Shown: positions 17,593 to 26,448, numbered from the stretch's first letter. The stretch is DNA of 64,000 nucleotides from Oryzisolibacter sp. LB2S (GCF_040732315.1 NZ_CP160388.1:1451501-1515500); one strand, 5' to 3'. Translations and numbers: made by a program. The notes: a model not told the origin generated them from the sequence alone.

Positions 17593-17768
17593 TTGGTGTT
17601 ACCGGCTAGGTTGTGGATGTACTCGGTGTTGGCACGCCCGAACATGCGCTCGAGCACCGCCCCGTGGCGGGGTTGACCGGCAGGACGAAAGCGCAGGTGC
17701 ACGCCCATCGTCTCGAGGAAGGTTTCAAAGGCGGCGGACATGAAGTTCCGCCCGTTGTCATGGACGCG
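17593..17768 (-). pseudogene. tniA: Fragment of a TniA/TnsB-type DDE transposase
   Basis: About 58 codons. The reading VHDNGRNFMSAAFE, then VHLRFRPAGQPRHGAVLERM and FGRANTEYIHNLAGNT covers the second catalytic Asp (HDNG) and the catalytic Glu (HGAVLER) of the Mu/TniA-type integrase core. A stop lies immediately upstream at 17772-17774, and the fragment is joined to tniQ downstream. This supports the TniA-B-Q nature of the element, because the gene order is preserved around the deletion. Confidence 0.72.
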
Positions 17769-17803
17769 AGCTCACAACACCATGGTGACCGAGGCTGGAT
17801 GGG

Positions 17804-18259
17804 TCAGCGACTCAGCAGATCGACGGTCAAAGGGTCGGGCGCTCCTGCGTAGAAGGTGGTCAGAACGGCCGCAAACAAGGGGTCGTTTTCCGACGCCAGC
17901 AGGAACAAGGTGGCGCTGGACCGCAGCTTTACAGCATCTATGCCGCCCAGCATGTCCTGCGGGGTCTGCGACGGATGTGTGAGCAGGAGTTCAAAGCATT
18001 GTCGCAACCGTGGGCCGAGCACCGGGTGGTGCAGGTAGGCTCGCGCCTCGTCCAGGTCGGTGATGCCAAACCTTTTTGCGGTGGCCGAATGGGCCAGGCC
18101 CAGCAACTGCGGGAATATGAACCACATCCAGTGCGTCTGCTTGTGCCCCTCGCGCAACTCGGCCAGGACCTCGTCATAGACGGGAGCCTGTGCTTGTACG
18201 AAGCGCTCCAGGTCGGGGCGGTACGCGTTTTGCCGATCCTCAGGGTTGTGCGGTGTCAC
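17804..18259 (-). CDS. DUF1810 family protein
   Basis: 151 residues with the family's signatures: FVQAQAPVYDEVLAELREGHK, then THWMWFIFPQLLGLAHSATAKRF as the hallmark block (shown in two parts), and GGIDAVKLRSSATLF. Cytoplasmic, no signal. Biochemical function is not established for this family. Its stop is only about 35 bases from the tniA fragment, so it marks the first chromosomal gene beyond the island. Complete. Confidence 0.85.
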   Translation of the reverse strand: MTPHNPEDRQNAYRPDLERFVQAQAPVYDEVLAELREGHKQTHWMWFIFPQLLGLAHSATAKRFGITDLDEARAYLHHPVLGPRLRQCFELLLTHPSQTPQDMLGGIDAVKLRSSATLFLLASENDPLFAAVLTTFYAGAPDPLTVDLLSR

Positions 18260-18330
18260 TGTCGGCCTCCGTGGTGCGCCGGGCGCATGGTGGGGGATCA
18301 GAGTATCAGGCCGCGTGATGGGTTTGGCTG

Positions 18331-19152
18331 TCAGCGTGTGGATGGGGCAATGCGCGCGAGGTGATGGGCGAGCGTTCCGGCCGACAGCTCACCCGTCCTC
18401 ACGGCTTGCAGGCGTCCCTGGCCGTCATAGAACAGCGTGGTGGGAAGTGCCTTGTGTCCGAGCGCGGGTCCGAGCTGCGTCGATGGATCGAGCAGCACGT
18501 CTGATGCGGGCAGCCCCTGCTGGCTGGCAAAGCGAGCCACGACCTCGGGTGTCTCACCCTGGTTGACCCAGAGAAAGCGCACCTGTGGGTGCCTGCCGCG
18601 TGCCTGCAGGAGTGCGGGCATTTCACGCCGGCAGGGCGGGCACCAGCTGGCCCAGAGGTTGACCACCACGGGTTGGCCACGCAGATCGGGCAAGGCGATG
18701 GTCCGCGCGTCGAGCGCCACGCCGCGCCAGACGGGAAGTTCTGCGCCGCCGGGCGGGGCACTGGCCTGCAGCAGTGCCAGGCCAGCGAGCCATGTGGCGG
18801 CAAACGTGGCCAGACCGGCGCTGGCGGACTGGCGCCAGGGGCTGCGGCGCAGCCACAGCAGGCCGACATAGAGCAGTGCCGCGGCCAGACCGGCCCAGGG
18901 CTGCCAGCCGCCGTCGCGAATGTCCAGCACCGACCAGGGGGTGGCGCCGTACTCCGCCGGGTATTGCACAACAAAGCCCAGGCGTGCGGCCAGCAGGGCC
19001 ACAAGCGTCAGGCGCCAGCCATGTGGGCCCGGGCCCTGGCCATGGCGCGCCGACAGGCGCTCATGCACCACCGTGCCCAGCTGCCATGCGACCAGCAGCA
19101 CCAGCAAGGTCCAGGGCAGGGCCAGCGGGCCCAGTTGCAGCATGCGGTCCAT
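18331..19152 (-). CDS. Membrane-anchored TlpA/ResA-like thiol-disulfide oxidoreductase with an N-terminal multi-spanning domain
   Basis: 273 residues. The first roughly 130 residues hold several hydrophobic segments and resemble the membrane part of prolipoprotein diacylglyceryl transferase-like proteins (ALLAARLGFVVQYPAEY). The C-terminal half is a TlpA-type thioredoxin fold with WCPPC at residues 170-174 and the cis-Pro region HKALPTTLFYDGQGR. It should act on periplasmic thiols. It is the last gene of the ttr operon, four bases after the kinase stop, which suggests a role in maturing or protecting the periplasmic reductase, or in thiol chemistry linked to the substrate. The N-terminal homology is tentative. 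Confidence 0.8.
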   Translation of the reverse strand: MDRMLQLGPLALPWTLLVLLVAWQLGTVVHERLSARHGQGPGPHGWRLTLVALLAARLGFVVQYPAEYGATPWSVLDIRDGGWQPWAGLAAALLYVGLLWLRRSPWRQSASAGLATFAATWLAGLALLQASAPPGGAELPVWRGVALDARTIALPDLRGQPVVVNLWASWCPPCRREMPALLQARGRHPQVRFLWVNQGETPEVVARFASQQGLPASDVLLDPSTQLGPALGHKALPTTLFYDGQGRLQAVRTGELSAGTLAHHLARIAPSTR

Positions 19153-19156
19153 GGCG

Positions 19157-20590
19157 TCAGCCCTGCCCGCTGGGGGCGGTGTGTGCGGGCAGCTGCAGCA
19201 GCGCCAGCAGGCCCGGCGATGCCGGCTCCAGGGTCAGGCTGCCGCCCGCGCTGTCGGCGATGCGGCGCACGATGGTCAGGCCCAGCCCGCTGCCCGTGTG
19301 GCTCGAGGTCTTGCGCCAGAAGCGCTGCTGTGCCTGTGCGCACTCCTGCGGGCTCAGGCCGGGCCCCCGGTCGCGCACGGCAATCGTCACCTGCTGCGAT
19401 CCGTTCGCCAGGGTCTGGCGCTGCAGCGCGAGCTCCACGGGCTCGCTGCCCTGGTGGTGGCGCAGGGCGTTGTCCAGCAGATTCGTGATGGCGCAGGTCA
19501 GCAGGGCCGGGGGCAGGGCAATGCCCAGGGGCTGCCAATGCGCAGCGGCGGCGGGCGTCTGCGTCATGCGTATCTGTGCCGGGGGCCATTGCTCGGCCTC
19601 GGCGCGCCGGCGCGACTGCTGCATGGCGAGCTCGACGGCGTGCGCAATGGCGGGCCCCTGGCACAGGGGCGCATCGGCGTCGCTGCCGCTCTCGATGCGG
19701 GACAGCCGCAGCAACTGCTCCAGCGTGTGCTGCATATGGGCAATGCCCTCGCCGGCGCGCACCAGCGCCTGGTCGGCCATGTGGGTGGCGGGTGAGGCCA
19801 GGGCCATCTGGGCCACCTGCACATGGGTCTTGATGGCCGTCAGCGGCGTGCGCAGCTCATGGGCGGCGTCGGCGGTCCAGCGGCGCTCATGGGCGATGGC
19901 CGCGTCCATGCGCGCGAGCAGGTGGTTGAGGCTGTCGACCACGGGCGCGAGCTCCTGCGTGTCCTGCCCGGCCTGCACGGGCGTGCTGTCCTGTGGCGGG
20001 CGCTCGCGCAGCTCTCGCTGCAGCTGGCCGAGCGGGCGCAGCGTGCGCGTGGTGATCCACCAGCTCAACAGCACGATGCCCGCGAGTGCCAGCGCAAAGG
20101 GCACGGCCATGGCGCGCCATGCGGACTGCACGAGATGCTCGCGCGAGTCCATGCGGTCGGCCGTGGCCACGCGCAGGCCATCCTCTTCAAGCACATAGGA
20201 GCGCCAGGCCTTGCCGCCCTTGGTGATGACGCCGAAGCCGGTGGCGCCATGGGTGGCCTGCTCCGGCCCCCCCGCCGTGCGGGCGATGGGCACGATGCCG
20301 ACCTCGCTGCGCACCAGGCTGACCTCGCAGGCCACGCCGTCACGCGCAATCAGGGGTGCCAGATCGCTGTCGCCGGCCTGGTCCGGCCCGCCGTGCATGG
20401 CCGGTTCGAGCTGGTGCACGATGCCCGCCACCATCTTGGCCGATGCGGCCAGGCGTTCGTCGAGCATGGCGTTGATCTCATGCTCGAGGCTGTTGAAGCG
20501 CCACAGCGCGACGCCGCCCCACAGCAGGCTGGAGGCCAGCGTCAGCCCCAGCACCAGGCGCAGGCGCAGGCTCTTGGCGCGTCTGCTCAT
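19157..20590 (-). CDS. Sensor histidine kinase (EnvZ/QseC type) of the ttr operon
   Basis: 477 residues. It has an N-terminal membrane helix (LRLVLGLTLASSLLWGGVAL), a periplasmic sensor segment of about 130 residues, a second helix (AVPFALALAGIVLLSWWI), a HAMP-like linker, a HisKA domain with phospho-acceptor His244 in DAAHELRTPLTA, and an ATPase with the N box (NLLDNALRHH), G1 (VRDRGPGLS) and G2 (GSGLGLTIV). Codons upstream of 20590 stay open but overlap the regulator gene in another frame, so the ATG overlapping the regulator stop was chosen. The cognate stimulus is unknown; a sulfur oxyanion or redox signal is inferred from context. Confidence 0.9.
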   Translation of the reverse strand: MSRRAKSLRLRLVLGLTLASSLLWGGVALWRFNSLEHEINAMLDERLAASAKMVAGIVHQLEPAMHGGPDQAGDSDLAPLIARDGVACEVSLVRSEVGIVPIARTAGGPEQATHGATGFGVITKGGKAWRSYVLEEDGLRVATADRMDSREHLVQSAWRAMAVPFALALAGIVLLSWWITTRTLRPLGQLQRELRERPPQDSTPVQAGQDTQELAPVVDSLNHLLARMDAAIAHERRWTADAAHELRTPLTAIKTHVQVAQMALASPATHMADQALVRAGEGIAHMQHTLEQLLRLSRIESGSDADAPLCQGPAIAHAVELAMQQSRRRAEAEQWPPAQIRMTQTPAAAAHWQPLGIALPPALLTCAITNLLDNALRHHQGSEPVELALQRQTLANGSQQVTIAVRDRGPGLSPQECAQAQQRFWRKTSSHTGSGLGLTIVRRIADSAGGSLTLEPASPGLLALLQLPAHTAPSGQG

Positions 20591-21261
20591 GGCGATGCGC
20601 CGGCGCTGCAGCCCAGCCGGAAGCCCTGGCCGCGCACGGTTTCTATGAGCTCGGCGCCGAGCTTGCGGCGCAGGTGGTGCACATGCACGTTGACGGTGTT
20701 GCTCTCCACGTCCTGCTCCAGGCCGTACAGGCTGTCGTGCAGCTGGGCCGGGCTGAGCACGCGGCCATGGGCCTGCACCAGCGCCTGCAGGAGGGCCCAT
20801 TCGCGCCGTGCCAGCTCCACGCGCTGGCCATGGCGCCAGACCATGCCCTGGAGCATGTCGATCTCGCAGTCCGCGACGCGGATGCGGTCGCCGCTGCGCC
20901 CGCCGGCGCGGCGCAGCAGCGCGTGCAGGCGCGCGATGAGCTCGGGCAGGTCGAAGGGTTTGGTGAGGTAGTCATCGCTGCCGCTTTGCAGGCCCTCGAC
21001 CTTGTCCTGCAGCGTGGTGCGCGCGGACAGGATCAGCACCGGCAGCATCAGCCCCGCGGCACGCCAGCGGCGCAGCAGCTGCATGCCGTCACCATCGGGC
21101 AGGCCCAGGTCGAGCACGCAGGCGTCGTAGCTGCGCGCGGCGACATGGGCCTGCGCGGCATCGGCGCCGTCGGCCCAGTCGCTGCGCAGGCCGTGCAGCT
21201 CCAGCGCGGTCTGTATGCCGGTGGCCACCGGCGCGTTGTCTTCGACGATCAGGATGTGCAT
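20587..21261 (-). CDS. OmpR/PhoB-family response regulator of the ttr operon
   Basis: 224 residues. The receiver domain has the acidic pocket (IVEDN), phospho-acceptor Asp51 in CVLDLGLPDGDG and the conserved Lys in YLTKPFDLPEL. A winged-helix Trans_reg_C domain follows (QDVESNTVNVHVHHLRRKLG). The start at 21261 (MHILIVED) is the family N-terminus. It lies 32 bases after ttrA and overlaps the kinase by four bases, so all belong to one transcript. It differs from the LuxR-type TtrR of Salmonella; its target is presumably the ttr promoter. Confidence 0.92.
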   Translation of the reverse strand: MHILIVEDNAPVATGIQTALELHGLRSDWADGADAAQAHVAARSYDACVLDLGLPDGDGMQLLRRWRAAGLMLPVLILSARTTLQDKVEGLQSGSDDYLTKPFDLPELIARLHALLRRAGGRSGDRIRVADCEIDMLQGMVWRHGQRVELARREWALLQALVQAHGRVLSPAQLHDSLYGLEQDVESNTVNVHVHHLRRKLGAELIETVRGQGFRLGCSAGASP

Positions 21262-21293
21262 GGGTGCGTGTCCAACGCGTGATTCTATGAACG

Positions 21294-24200
21294 CTACAGC
21301 CTGCGCACCCTCACCGGCAGCCCCTGGCGCACCACGGCGCCCGAGACCGTCTCCACCCACACGTTGTCACGCGCGGGCCGCGTGGGGTCGGCAAAGCCCA
21401 GCAGGTTGAGGTTCACGCCGTTGCCATGCTGCGGGTTGTGTGCCGTGGGCTTGCCGTCGATCACATGGGCCACCGCCCCCAGCTGCTTGTGGCCGTAGCC
21501 GTATTCGATGGCAATCGCCCCCTTGGCAATGCCCTGGCGCACCAGGGCCACGCCCTGGATGCTGGCGCCGGGGCTGGTGACTTCGATGCGGTCGCCGTTG
21601 GCAATGCCCAGGGCCTGGGCGTCGTCGCGGTGCAGGGAGATGGGGTTGTGCGGGTGCACCTGGCGCAGGCGGTCGGCGGCAATCGACATGCTGCTCATCA
21701 GGTTGGACTTGTAGCTGCTCATGGTCAGCGGCCAGTCTTTCTCCGGGAAGTGATCGCGCATGGCCGAGCCATCGGCAAAGCGCGGGGGCTGCCAGGTGGG
21801 GCAGCCGCTCAAGCGCTCGCCGGTCATGGAGTGGCGCATCTTGGCCAGGCCCTCGTGCCACAGCTGCACGGGGAATTTGTACGCGGCCTTGATGTGTTCG
21901 CCCGCCCAGGCGTCTTCGATCTTGTCGAAGCGCCCGCCGCGCGTCATCACCATGGCCACGCGGCGCACTTCCTCGGGTTGGAGGCGCTGCGCGAGATCGC
22001 CCATCCAGCGCTTCACGCCCGTGAGTTCGATATCGTCGTCGCTGGCCTCGCCCACTGGCTTGCCCGCCTGGTAGGCGATGTTGGCGATGGCGCGTATATA
22101 CAGGTCACGCGCATCGTGCAGATCCAGCGGGTCGCCGTCCTTGGTACTCATGGCGCCCGCGCCAAAGCCGGGCAGCTTGAGCTGCTTGGCCAGGGCAAAC
22201 AAAAAGCTCTCCAGATTCACCGGCTGGCCGTCCGCGGTCTGGGCGGTGGCCGGCTGCACCACGGGCCAGCGCACGGTGCTGCTCTTGGCGATCACGTCGG
22301 CCCAGGGGGCGCCAATGCCCCAGCTCTCGTAGGTGACGGTGTCGGGCACGATGTAGTCGGCCAGGGCCGAGGTCTCGTTGATGAAGGGATCGACCGAGAT
22401 GAACAGCGGCAGCTTTTTCGGGTCCTTGATCGCGTCGGCCAGCACGTTGTTGAAGCCCGCGATGGCGTACACCGGGTTGCTCATGTGGTTGATCCAGGCC
22501 TTGACCGGGTAGGGGTAACCCAAAAGGCCGGCCGCCAGCATTTCACTGCTCATGTTGCCGGGCGCGGGGTACCAGGGTGCCTTGGCGGGGTAGGGGTTTT
22601 GGCCCGCCTCCTTCTTGCGCTTGAACTCGCTGGTCTTTTCGTAGGGAAAGCGGGTGCGCGACAGGGACACGCCCGTGGGTTTGACGCTGCCGGGGAACTG
22701 CGCGAAGTTGTAGCGCGGCCCCGGGCCAAAGGGGCCGAAGGGCCCGGCGTCGAGCACCCAGCCGCCCTTGACGTTGAGGTTGCCGATGAGGTTGTTGAGC
22801 ATGGCAATCGCGTACGCGGTGTAGAAGCCCGCGCCGCTCATGGTGCCGCCGTGCGAGTTGGCCACGGCCTGCTTGCCGTGGCTGGTGAACTCACGCGCCA
22901 GGTCTTCGATGTCTTTGAGCGGCACGCCGCACAGGTCGGAATACTCCTGCAGCGTTTGGCGCTGGGCCTCGGCGCGCAGCTTCATGAAGGCGGTGCACAC
23001 GGCCACGGGCGCGTCGCTGCCCACGGGGGTGACCTCGCGCTCCACGCGCAGCTCGGCCGCCTGGGCCACGGTGTGGGCGGCCAGGCTCCCGTCGGCCAGT
23101 TGCACCACATACACGTCTTCGGCGGGGGTTTTGTCATCGACGGGTGCGGGCAGCGGCAGGCCAATGTCCGCGCCGCGCAAAAACTGGCCGTAGCGCGGGT
23201 GCTTCGCGTCGTTGATGAGCAGGTGGGTGGCGTTGCTCCAGGCTGCCTCGCCCGCCGCCGCCATGGCCGAAGGCCCGGGCTGGGAGAGGAACTTGGCGTC
23301 GTAGCGCTCGTGGTCGATGATCCAGCGGATCAGCGCCATGGCCAGCGCCAGGTCGGTCGCGGGCTTGATCGGCATCCAGCGGTTGTTGTCGCCGGCCGCG
23401 AGGCTGGACGACGTGGGCAGCACGGGGGAGACGACGACGTAGCGGTAGGTGTTCTCTTCGCGCGAGCGCGCCTCGGCCAGTTCGCGGCCCATGCGCTGGA
23501 AGGGGTTGCCCGCCTGCGCCGGGGCCGTGCCCAGGAACAGGCCAAAGCGCGAGTTTTTCCAGTCCGGCTTGCCATGGGGCATGCCGGGGATGTTGCCCAG
23601 GGCCGCCGCCGTGCCCACGCGGTAGGTCTGGCCGCAGTAGGCGCCGTGGTTGGCAAAGTTCACCGAGCCAAACGCGGGGCCGACGAAGCGGCGGATCAGC
23701 GGCGTGCGCCCCTCGTTGGAGGCGTCGGTGAACAGCAGCTGGTTGGACTTGGGGCCGTACTCGGGGTTGTCCGGGTCGATCAGCGTCTGCGTGTCGCGGA
23801 TGGCGGCCAGGCCATCGACATAGCCCTCGCCAAACAGGTCGCCGCCCTGGCAAACCTCCTGCACCAGCTGCTCCAGGCTGATGCTTTGCCACTCGCCCGA
23901 GCCGCGCGGGCCGACGCGCTTCAATGGCGTCAGCACGCGGTGCGCGGCCTTTTGGTGCGCCAGCATGGCCGAGCCGCGCGCGCAGCTGGTGGCGCGCCCC
24001 TCCAGGCCGTTGTCGCCACCCAGTTGCGCCCAGACCTCGCGCACCGGCATCTCCATGGGCGCGTGGTGGGTGGTGGCCAGCGGGTGGTAGGGGTTGCCGG
24101 CGATGCGGATGATCTCGTCGTTCTCGGTGTCGATGCGCACGCGCACGCCGCACTGCGTCCAGCAGCCCAAGCAGCTGCTGGGGCTGACGATCTGGCCCGG

Positions 24201-24443
24201 CTGGGGGCTGAGTTGGCCGGTGGCCGGGTCGATGCGGAACTCGGGCGTGAGCGAGTTGCCGCGCGTGCCATGCGCCGGGGCCTGGCCGGCGCTGCCGGTG
24301 ACCAGGCCCTTGGCGCCTTTGACCAGCACCTCGCCATAGCCGGCGGCAAAGGCCGTCAGGCCCCCGGCGACGGCGCCGCCGCGCAGCAGCAGGCGCCGGC
24401 GCTGGGTGTTGGGGGTTTGTTCGGGGTGTTTCTTGTCTGTCAT
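21294..24443 (-). CDS. ttrA: Molybdopterin oxidoreductase, tetrathionate reductase catalytic subunit type (TtrA)
   Basis: 1049 residues, the usual TtrA size. A twin-arginine signal (RRRLLLRGGAVAGGLTAF) is followed by an N-terminal [4Fe-4S] motif CLGCWTQCGV with a fourth Cys in ATSCARGSA, then the Mo-bis-MGD domains (VVSPVLPTSSSLAAGDNN, SHGGTMSGAGFY) and the C-terminal MopB-binding domain (HPHNPISLHRDDAQALGIAN). It would accept electrons in the periplasm and reduce tetrathionate to thiosulfate. The ttrB-C-A gene order supports tetrathionate reductase, but related enzymes acting on other sulfur or arsenic oxyanions cannot be excluded from sequence alone. Confidence 0.78.
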   Translation of the reverse strand: MTDKKHPEQTPNTQRRRLLLRGGAVAGGLTAFAAGYGEVLVKGAKGLVTGSAGQAPAHGTRGNSLTPEFRIDPATGQLSPQPGQIVSPSSCLGCWTQCGVRVRIDTENDEIIRIAGNPYHPLATTHHAPMEMPVREVWAQLGGDNGLEGRATSCARGSAMLAHQKAAHRVLTPLKRVGPRGSGEWQSISLEQLVQEVCQGGDLFGEGYVDGLAAIRDTQTLIDPDNPEYGPKSNQLLFTDASNEGRTPLIRRFVGPAFGSVNFANHGAYCGQTYRVGTAAALGNIPGMPHGKPDWKNSRFGLFLGTAPAQAGNPFQRMGRELAEARSREENTYRYVVVSPVLPTSSSLAAGDNNRWMPIKPATDLALAMALIRWIIDHERYDAKFLSQPGPSAMAAAGEAAWSNATHLLINDAKHPRYGQFLRGADIGLPLPAPVDDKTPAEDVYVVQLADGSLAAHTVAQAAELRVEREVTPVGSDAPVAVCTAFMKLRAEAQRQTLQEYSDLCGVPLKDIEDLAREFTSHGKQAVANSHGGTMSGAGFYTAYAIAMLNNLIGNLNVKGGWVLDAGPFGPFGPGPRYNFAQFPGSVKPTGVSLSRTRFPYEKTSEFKRKKEAGQNPYPAKAPWYPAPGNMSSEMLAAGLLGYPYPVKAWINHMSNPVYAIAGFNNVLADAIKDPKKLPLFISVDPFINETSALADYIVPDTVTYESWGIGAPWADVIAKSSTVRWPVVQPATAQTADGQPVNLESFLFALAKQLKLPGFGAGAMSTKDGDPLDLHDARDLYIRAIANIAYQAGKPVGEASDDDIELTGVKRWMGDLAQRLQPEEVRRVAMVMTRGGRFDKIEDAWAGEHIKAAYKFPVQLWHEGLAKMRHSMTGERLSGCPTWQPPRFADGSAMRDHFPEKDWPLTMSSYKSNLMSSMSIAADRLRQVHPHNPISLHRDDAQALGIANGDRIEVTSPGASIQGVALVRQGIAKGAIAIEYGYGHKQLGAVAHVIDGKPTAHNPQHGNGVNLNLLGFADPTRPARDNVWVETVSGAVVRQGLPVRVRRL

Positions 24444-24476
24444 GGGTCAATCCTCAATGGCAAGCGCGGCAGCAGA

Positions 24477-24535
24477 TGTGTTGTTTTTGATAGCTGCCCG
24501 CGCTTTCTGGTTAAGCCTTGGAGTCGGTTTTTGCT
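24477..24535. repeat. Dispersed Comamonadaceae-type repeat between ttrC and ttrA
   Basis: A degenerate copy of the repeat: TTTTTGATAGCTGCCCGCGC with TTCTGGTTAAGCCTTGGAG. It sits inside the operon, in the 97-base gap between ttrC and ttrA, where it could form an intercistronic hairpin. Confidence 0.6.
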
Positions 24536-24540
24536 TCAAT

Positions 24541-25584
24541 TCATACGGTGGCGGGCCTGGTCTGGCGTGCCGGAAACAGCTCCAGCGCCCAGCTGGCCAG
24601 CGCCACCAGGGCCACGCACAGACCGGCCACGCCGACGATGCCCAGCAGCCCGTCGCCGCCCAGCGGCATGGTGTAGAGGTACAGCCCGGCGCCAAACTTG
24701 GGCACGCCCTGCACACTCATGAACAGCGCCCAGCGGAAGGCCCAGGCGCTGCCCGCCAGCAAGAGGCCAAGCACGATGCGGTAGTAGGGGCAGGCGATGC
24801 GCGTCCTGCCCGCCAGCAGCACGGCCAGCACCGCGATACCGCCCAGGGCGGAGAGCACCATGCCCCAGCGCCAGACCGGAAAGTCCCCCCACAGGCGTGC
24901 CGCGGCCATGACCGAGGGCGCACCTGTGGCCATCCCCAGTGCGGCCCAGCTCACTGTCGCCAAGGCCAATGCCCCGGCCAGGGCGAGCGCGACGGTGCGC
25001 AAGAGCTGCAGCGCGTCGTCCTGCGGGCGCAGGGCAGGGGGCAAAAAGCGCTCGACGATGAACATCACGCCGGCGGCGGCCAGCCACCCGGTGAGCGCCA
25101 GGTTGATCGGCAGCCAGGCCGTGTTCCACAGTGGGCGGGCGCGCACGACCATGACCTCGGCCCCGGTATAGACCACGATGGTGAGCGCCGACAGCACGAG
25201 CAGCGGGGCAATCAGCCGCATCCAGCCCGATCGCCCCAGCCACCAGCTCGCGCACAGGGCCAGGGACAGTGTGACGAAGGCGGGCAGCAGCAGAGAGCCG
25301 ATCGACATCCACGACCAGGGCGTGAAGTGGGCGTAAAAGTGCCAGAAACGCCCCGGTTGGTGCAGGTCGGCCAGCAGCGACACGGGCGCGGCAATGGCGG
25401 CAATGGCCAGCGTAAATATCACCACCGGGGTGAGCCGCGCCAGGCGGCTGCCCTGCGGCGCAAACGCGCAGGCCGCGCCCAGCAGCGCGGCGCCCGTGGC
25501 CACGCCGGCCAGAAAGAAATACTGCACGGCCCAGGGCAGCCAGGCGGCTTCGTAGGCGGGGGTCAGGAGTTCGATGATCTGCAT
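24541..25584 (-). CDS. ttrC: NrfD/PsrC-type membrane anchor, tetrathionate reductase subunit TtrC
   Basis: 347 residues with about eight to nine hydrophobic segments (YFFLAGVATGAALLGAACAF, VIFTLAIAAIAAPVSLLADL and others) and the polar NrfD signature near the start (LTPAYEAAWLPWAVQYFFL). NrfD/PsrC proteins oxidise quinol in the membrane and pass electrons to the periplasmic iron-sulfur subunit. It starts 12 bases after ttrB. No haem-binding motifs are seen. Confidence 0.85.
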   Translation of the reverse strand: MQIIELLTPAYEAAWLPWAVQYFFLAGVATGAALLGAACAFAPQGSRLARLTPVVIFTLAIAAIAAPVSLLADLHQPGRFWHFYAHFTPWSWMSIGSLLLPAFVTLSLALCASWWLGRSGWMRLIAPLLVLSALTIVVYTGAEVMVVRARPLWNTAWLPINLALTGWLAAAGVMFIVERFLPPALRPQDDALQLLRTVALALAGALALATVSWAALGMATGAPSVMAAARLWGDFPVWRWGMVLSALGGIAVLAVLLAGRTRIACPYYRIVLGLLLAGSAWAFRWALFMSVQGVPKFGAGLYLYTMPLGGDGLLGIVGVAGLCVALVALASWALELFPARQTRPATV

Positions 25585-25596
25585 GGTGGCACTCCT

Positions 25597-26388
25597 TCAG
25601 TGGTCGGACACCAGGCGCACGCTGGCCTGGCCGTCGACGCCGTTGACAAACTCATCGGGCAGGCCGATGTAGAACACGCGCGGCGCGGTTTTCATGCCGG
25701 GCTTGAGCACCTTGATCTCGCCCGGGTGCGTCCGGTTGTGCTCGGCCATGCGACGGTTGATTTCGCTGTGCGGATCATGAAGGTCGCCGATCACGCGCGC
25801 GCCGCCCACGCAGCTCTCGACGCAGGCGGGCAGCAGGCCGGCCTCAAGCCGGTGCTCGCAGAAGGTGCATTTGTCGGCGGTCTGCGTTTCGTGGTTGATA
25901 AAGCGCGCGTCATACGGGCAGGCCTGCACGCAGTAGCCGCAGCCCACGCAGCGCTCGTTGTCCACCAGCACGATGCCGTCCTCGCGCTGGAACGTCGCCT
26001 GCACCGGGCAGACGGGCACGCAGGGCGGCTCCTCGCAGTGGTTGCACAGGCGCGGCAGGCTGACCATGGCCGGGGCCTGGTTGGGGCGATCGACCTCGTA
26101 CTGCAGCACCGTGGTGCGGAACTGGCCTATGGGCGGCTGGTTCTCGACCGAGCAGCTCACGGTGCAGGCCTGGCAGCCGATGCATTTGCGAATGTCCACC
26201 AGCATGCCCCAGCGCTTGCCGGTCATGCCGGGCCGGCGTGCGGGCTGGTCGCCGGGCAGGGCGGCGGCCGGGGTGGCGGTGGTGGCCAGACCAAAGGCCG
26301 TGGCCATGCCGATGAGTTCCTTGAGAAAGCCGCGCTTGTCGGCCTGTGGTGACGACGCCCGGGGATTGGGTTGAGGAGTATTTGCCAT
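25597..26388 (-). CDS. ttrB: Iron-sulfur electron-transfer subunit, tetrathionate reductase TtrB
   Basis: About 263 residues. Four ferredoxin-type clusters are visible: CIGCQACTVSC, CNHCEEPPCVPVCP, CVGCGYCVQACP, and CTFCEHRLEAGLLPACVESC. This is the usual 4x[4Fe-4S] partner of a molybdenum reductase, carrying electrons from TtrC to TtrA. The N-terminus has a Tat-like signal with Lys-Arg instead of Arg-Arg (KRGFLKELIGMATAFG). An ATG at 26388 (MANTPQPN) is the likely start; in-frame codons extend to 26445 and the ribosome site is weak. First gene of the operon. Confidence 0.85.
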   Translation of the reverse strand: MANTPQPNPRASSPQADKRGFLKELIGMATAFGLATTATPAAALPGDQPARRPGMTGKRWGMLVDIRKCIGCQACTVSCSVENQPPIGQFRTTVLQYEVDRPNQAPAMVSLPRLCNHCEEPPCVPVCPVQATFQREDGIVLVDNERCVGCGYCVQACPYDARFINHETQTADKCTFCEHRLEAGLLPACVESCVGGARVIGDLHDPHSEINRRMAEHNRTHPGEIKVLKPGMKTAPRVFYIGLPDEFVNGVDGQASVRLVSDH

Positions 26389-26448
26389 AGGAATATTGGA
26401 ATATTTGTTGTGCTTTGGCATTATCCCGGTCGCGGAGAAAATCAAAGA

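Noticed and set aside
20591..20800. Longer start for the sensor kinase
   Set aside because: The extra 70 residues are Pro/Arg/Ala-rich shadow sequence over the response regulator; the ATG at 20590 overlaps the regulator stop in the usual way.
21426..24722. 1098-codon open frame on the plus strand opposite ttrA
   Set aside because: High-GC third positions keep antisense frames open. It has no recognisable motif and covers a clear molybdoenzyme gene exactly.
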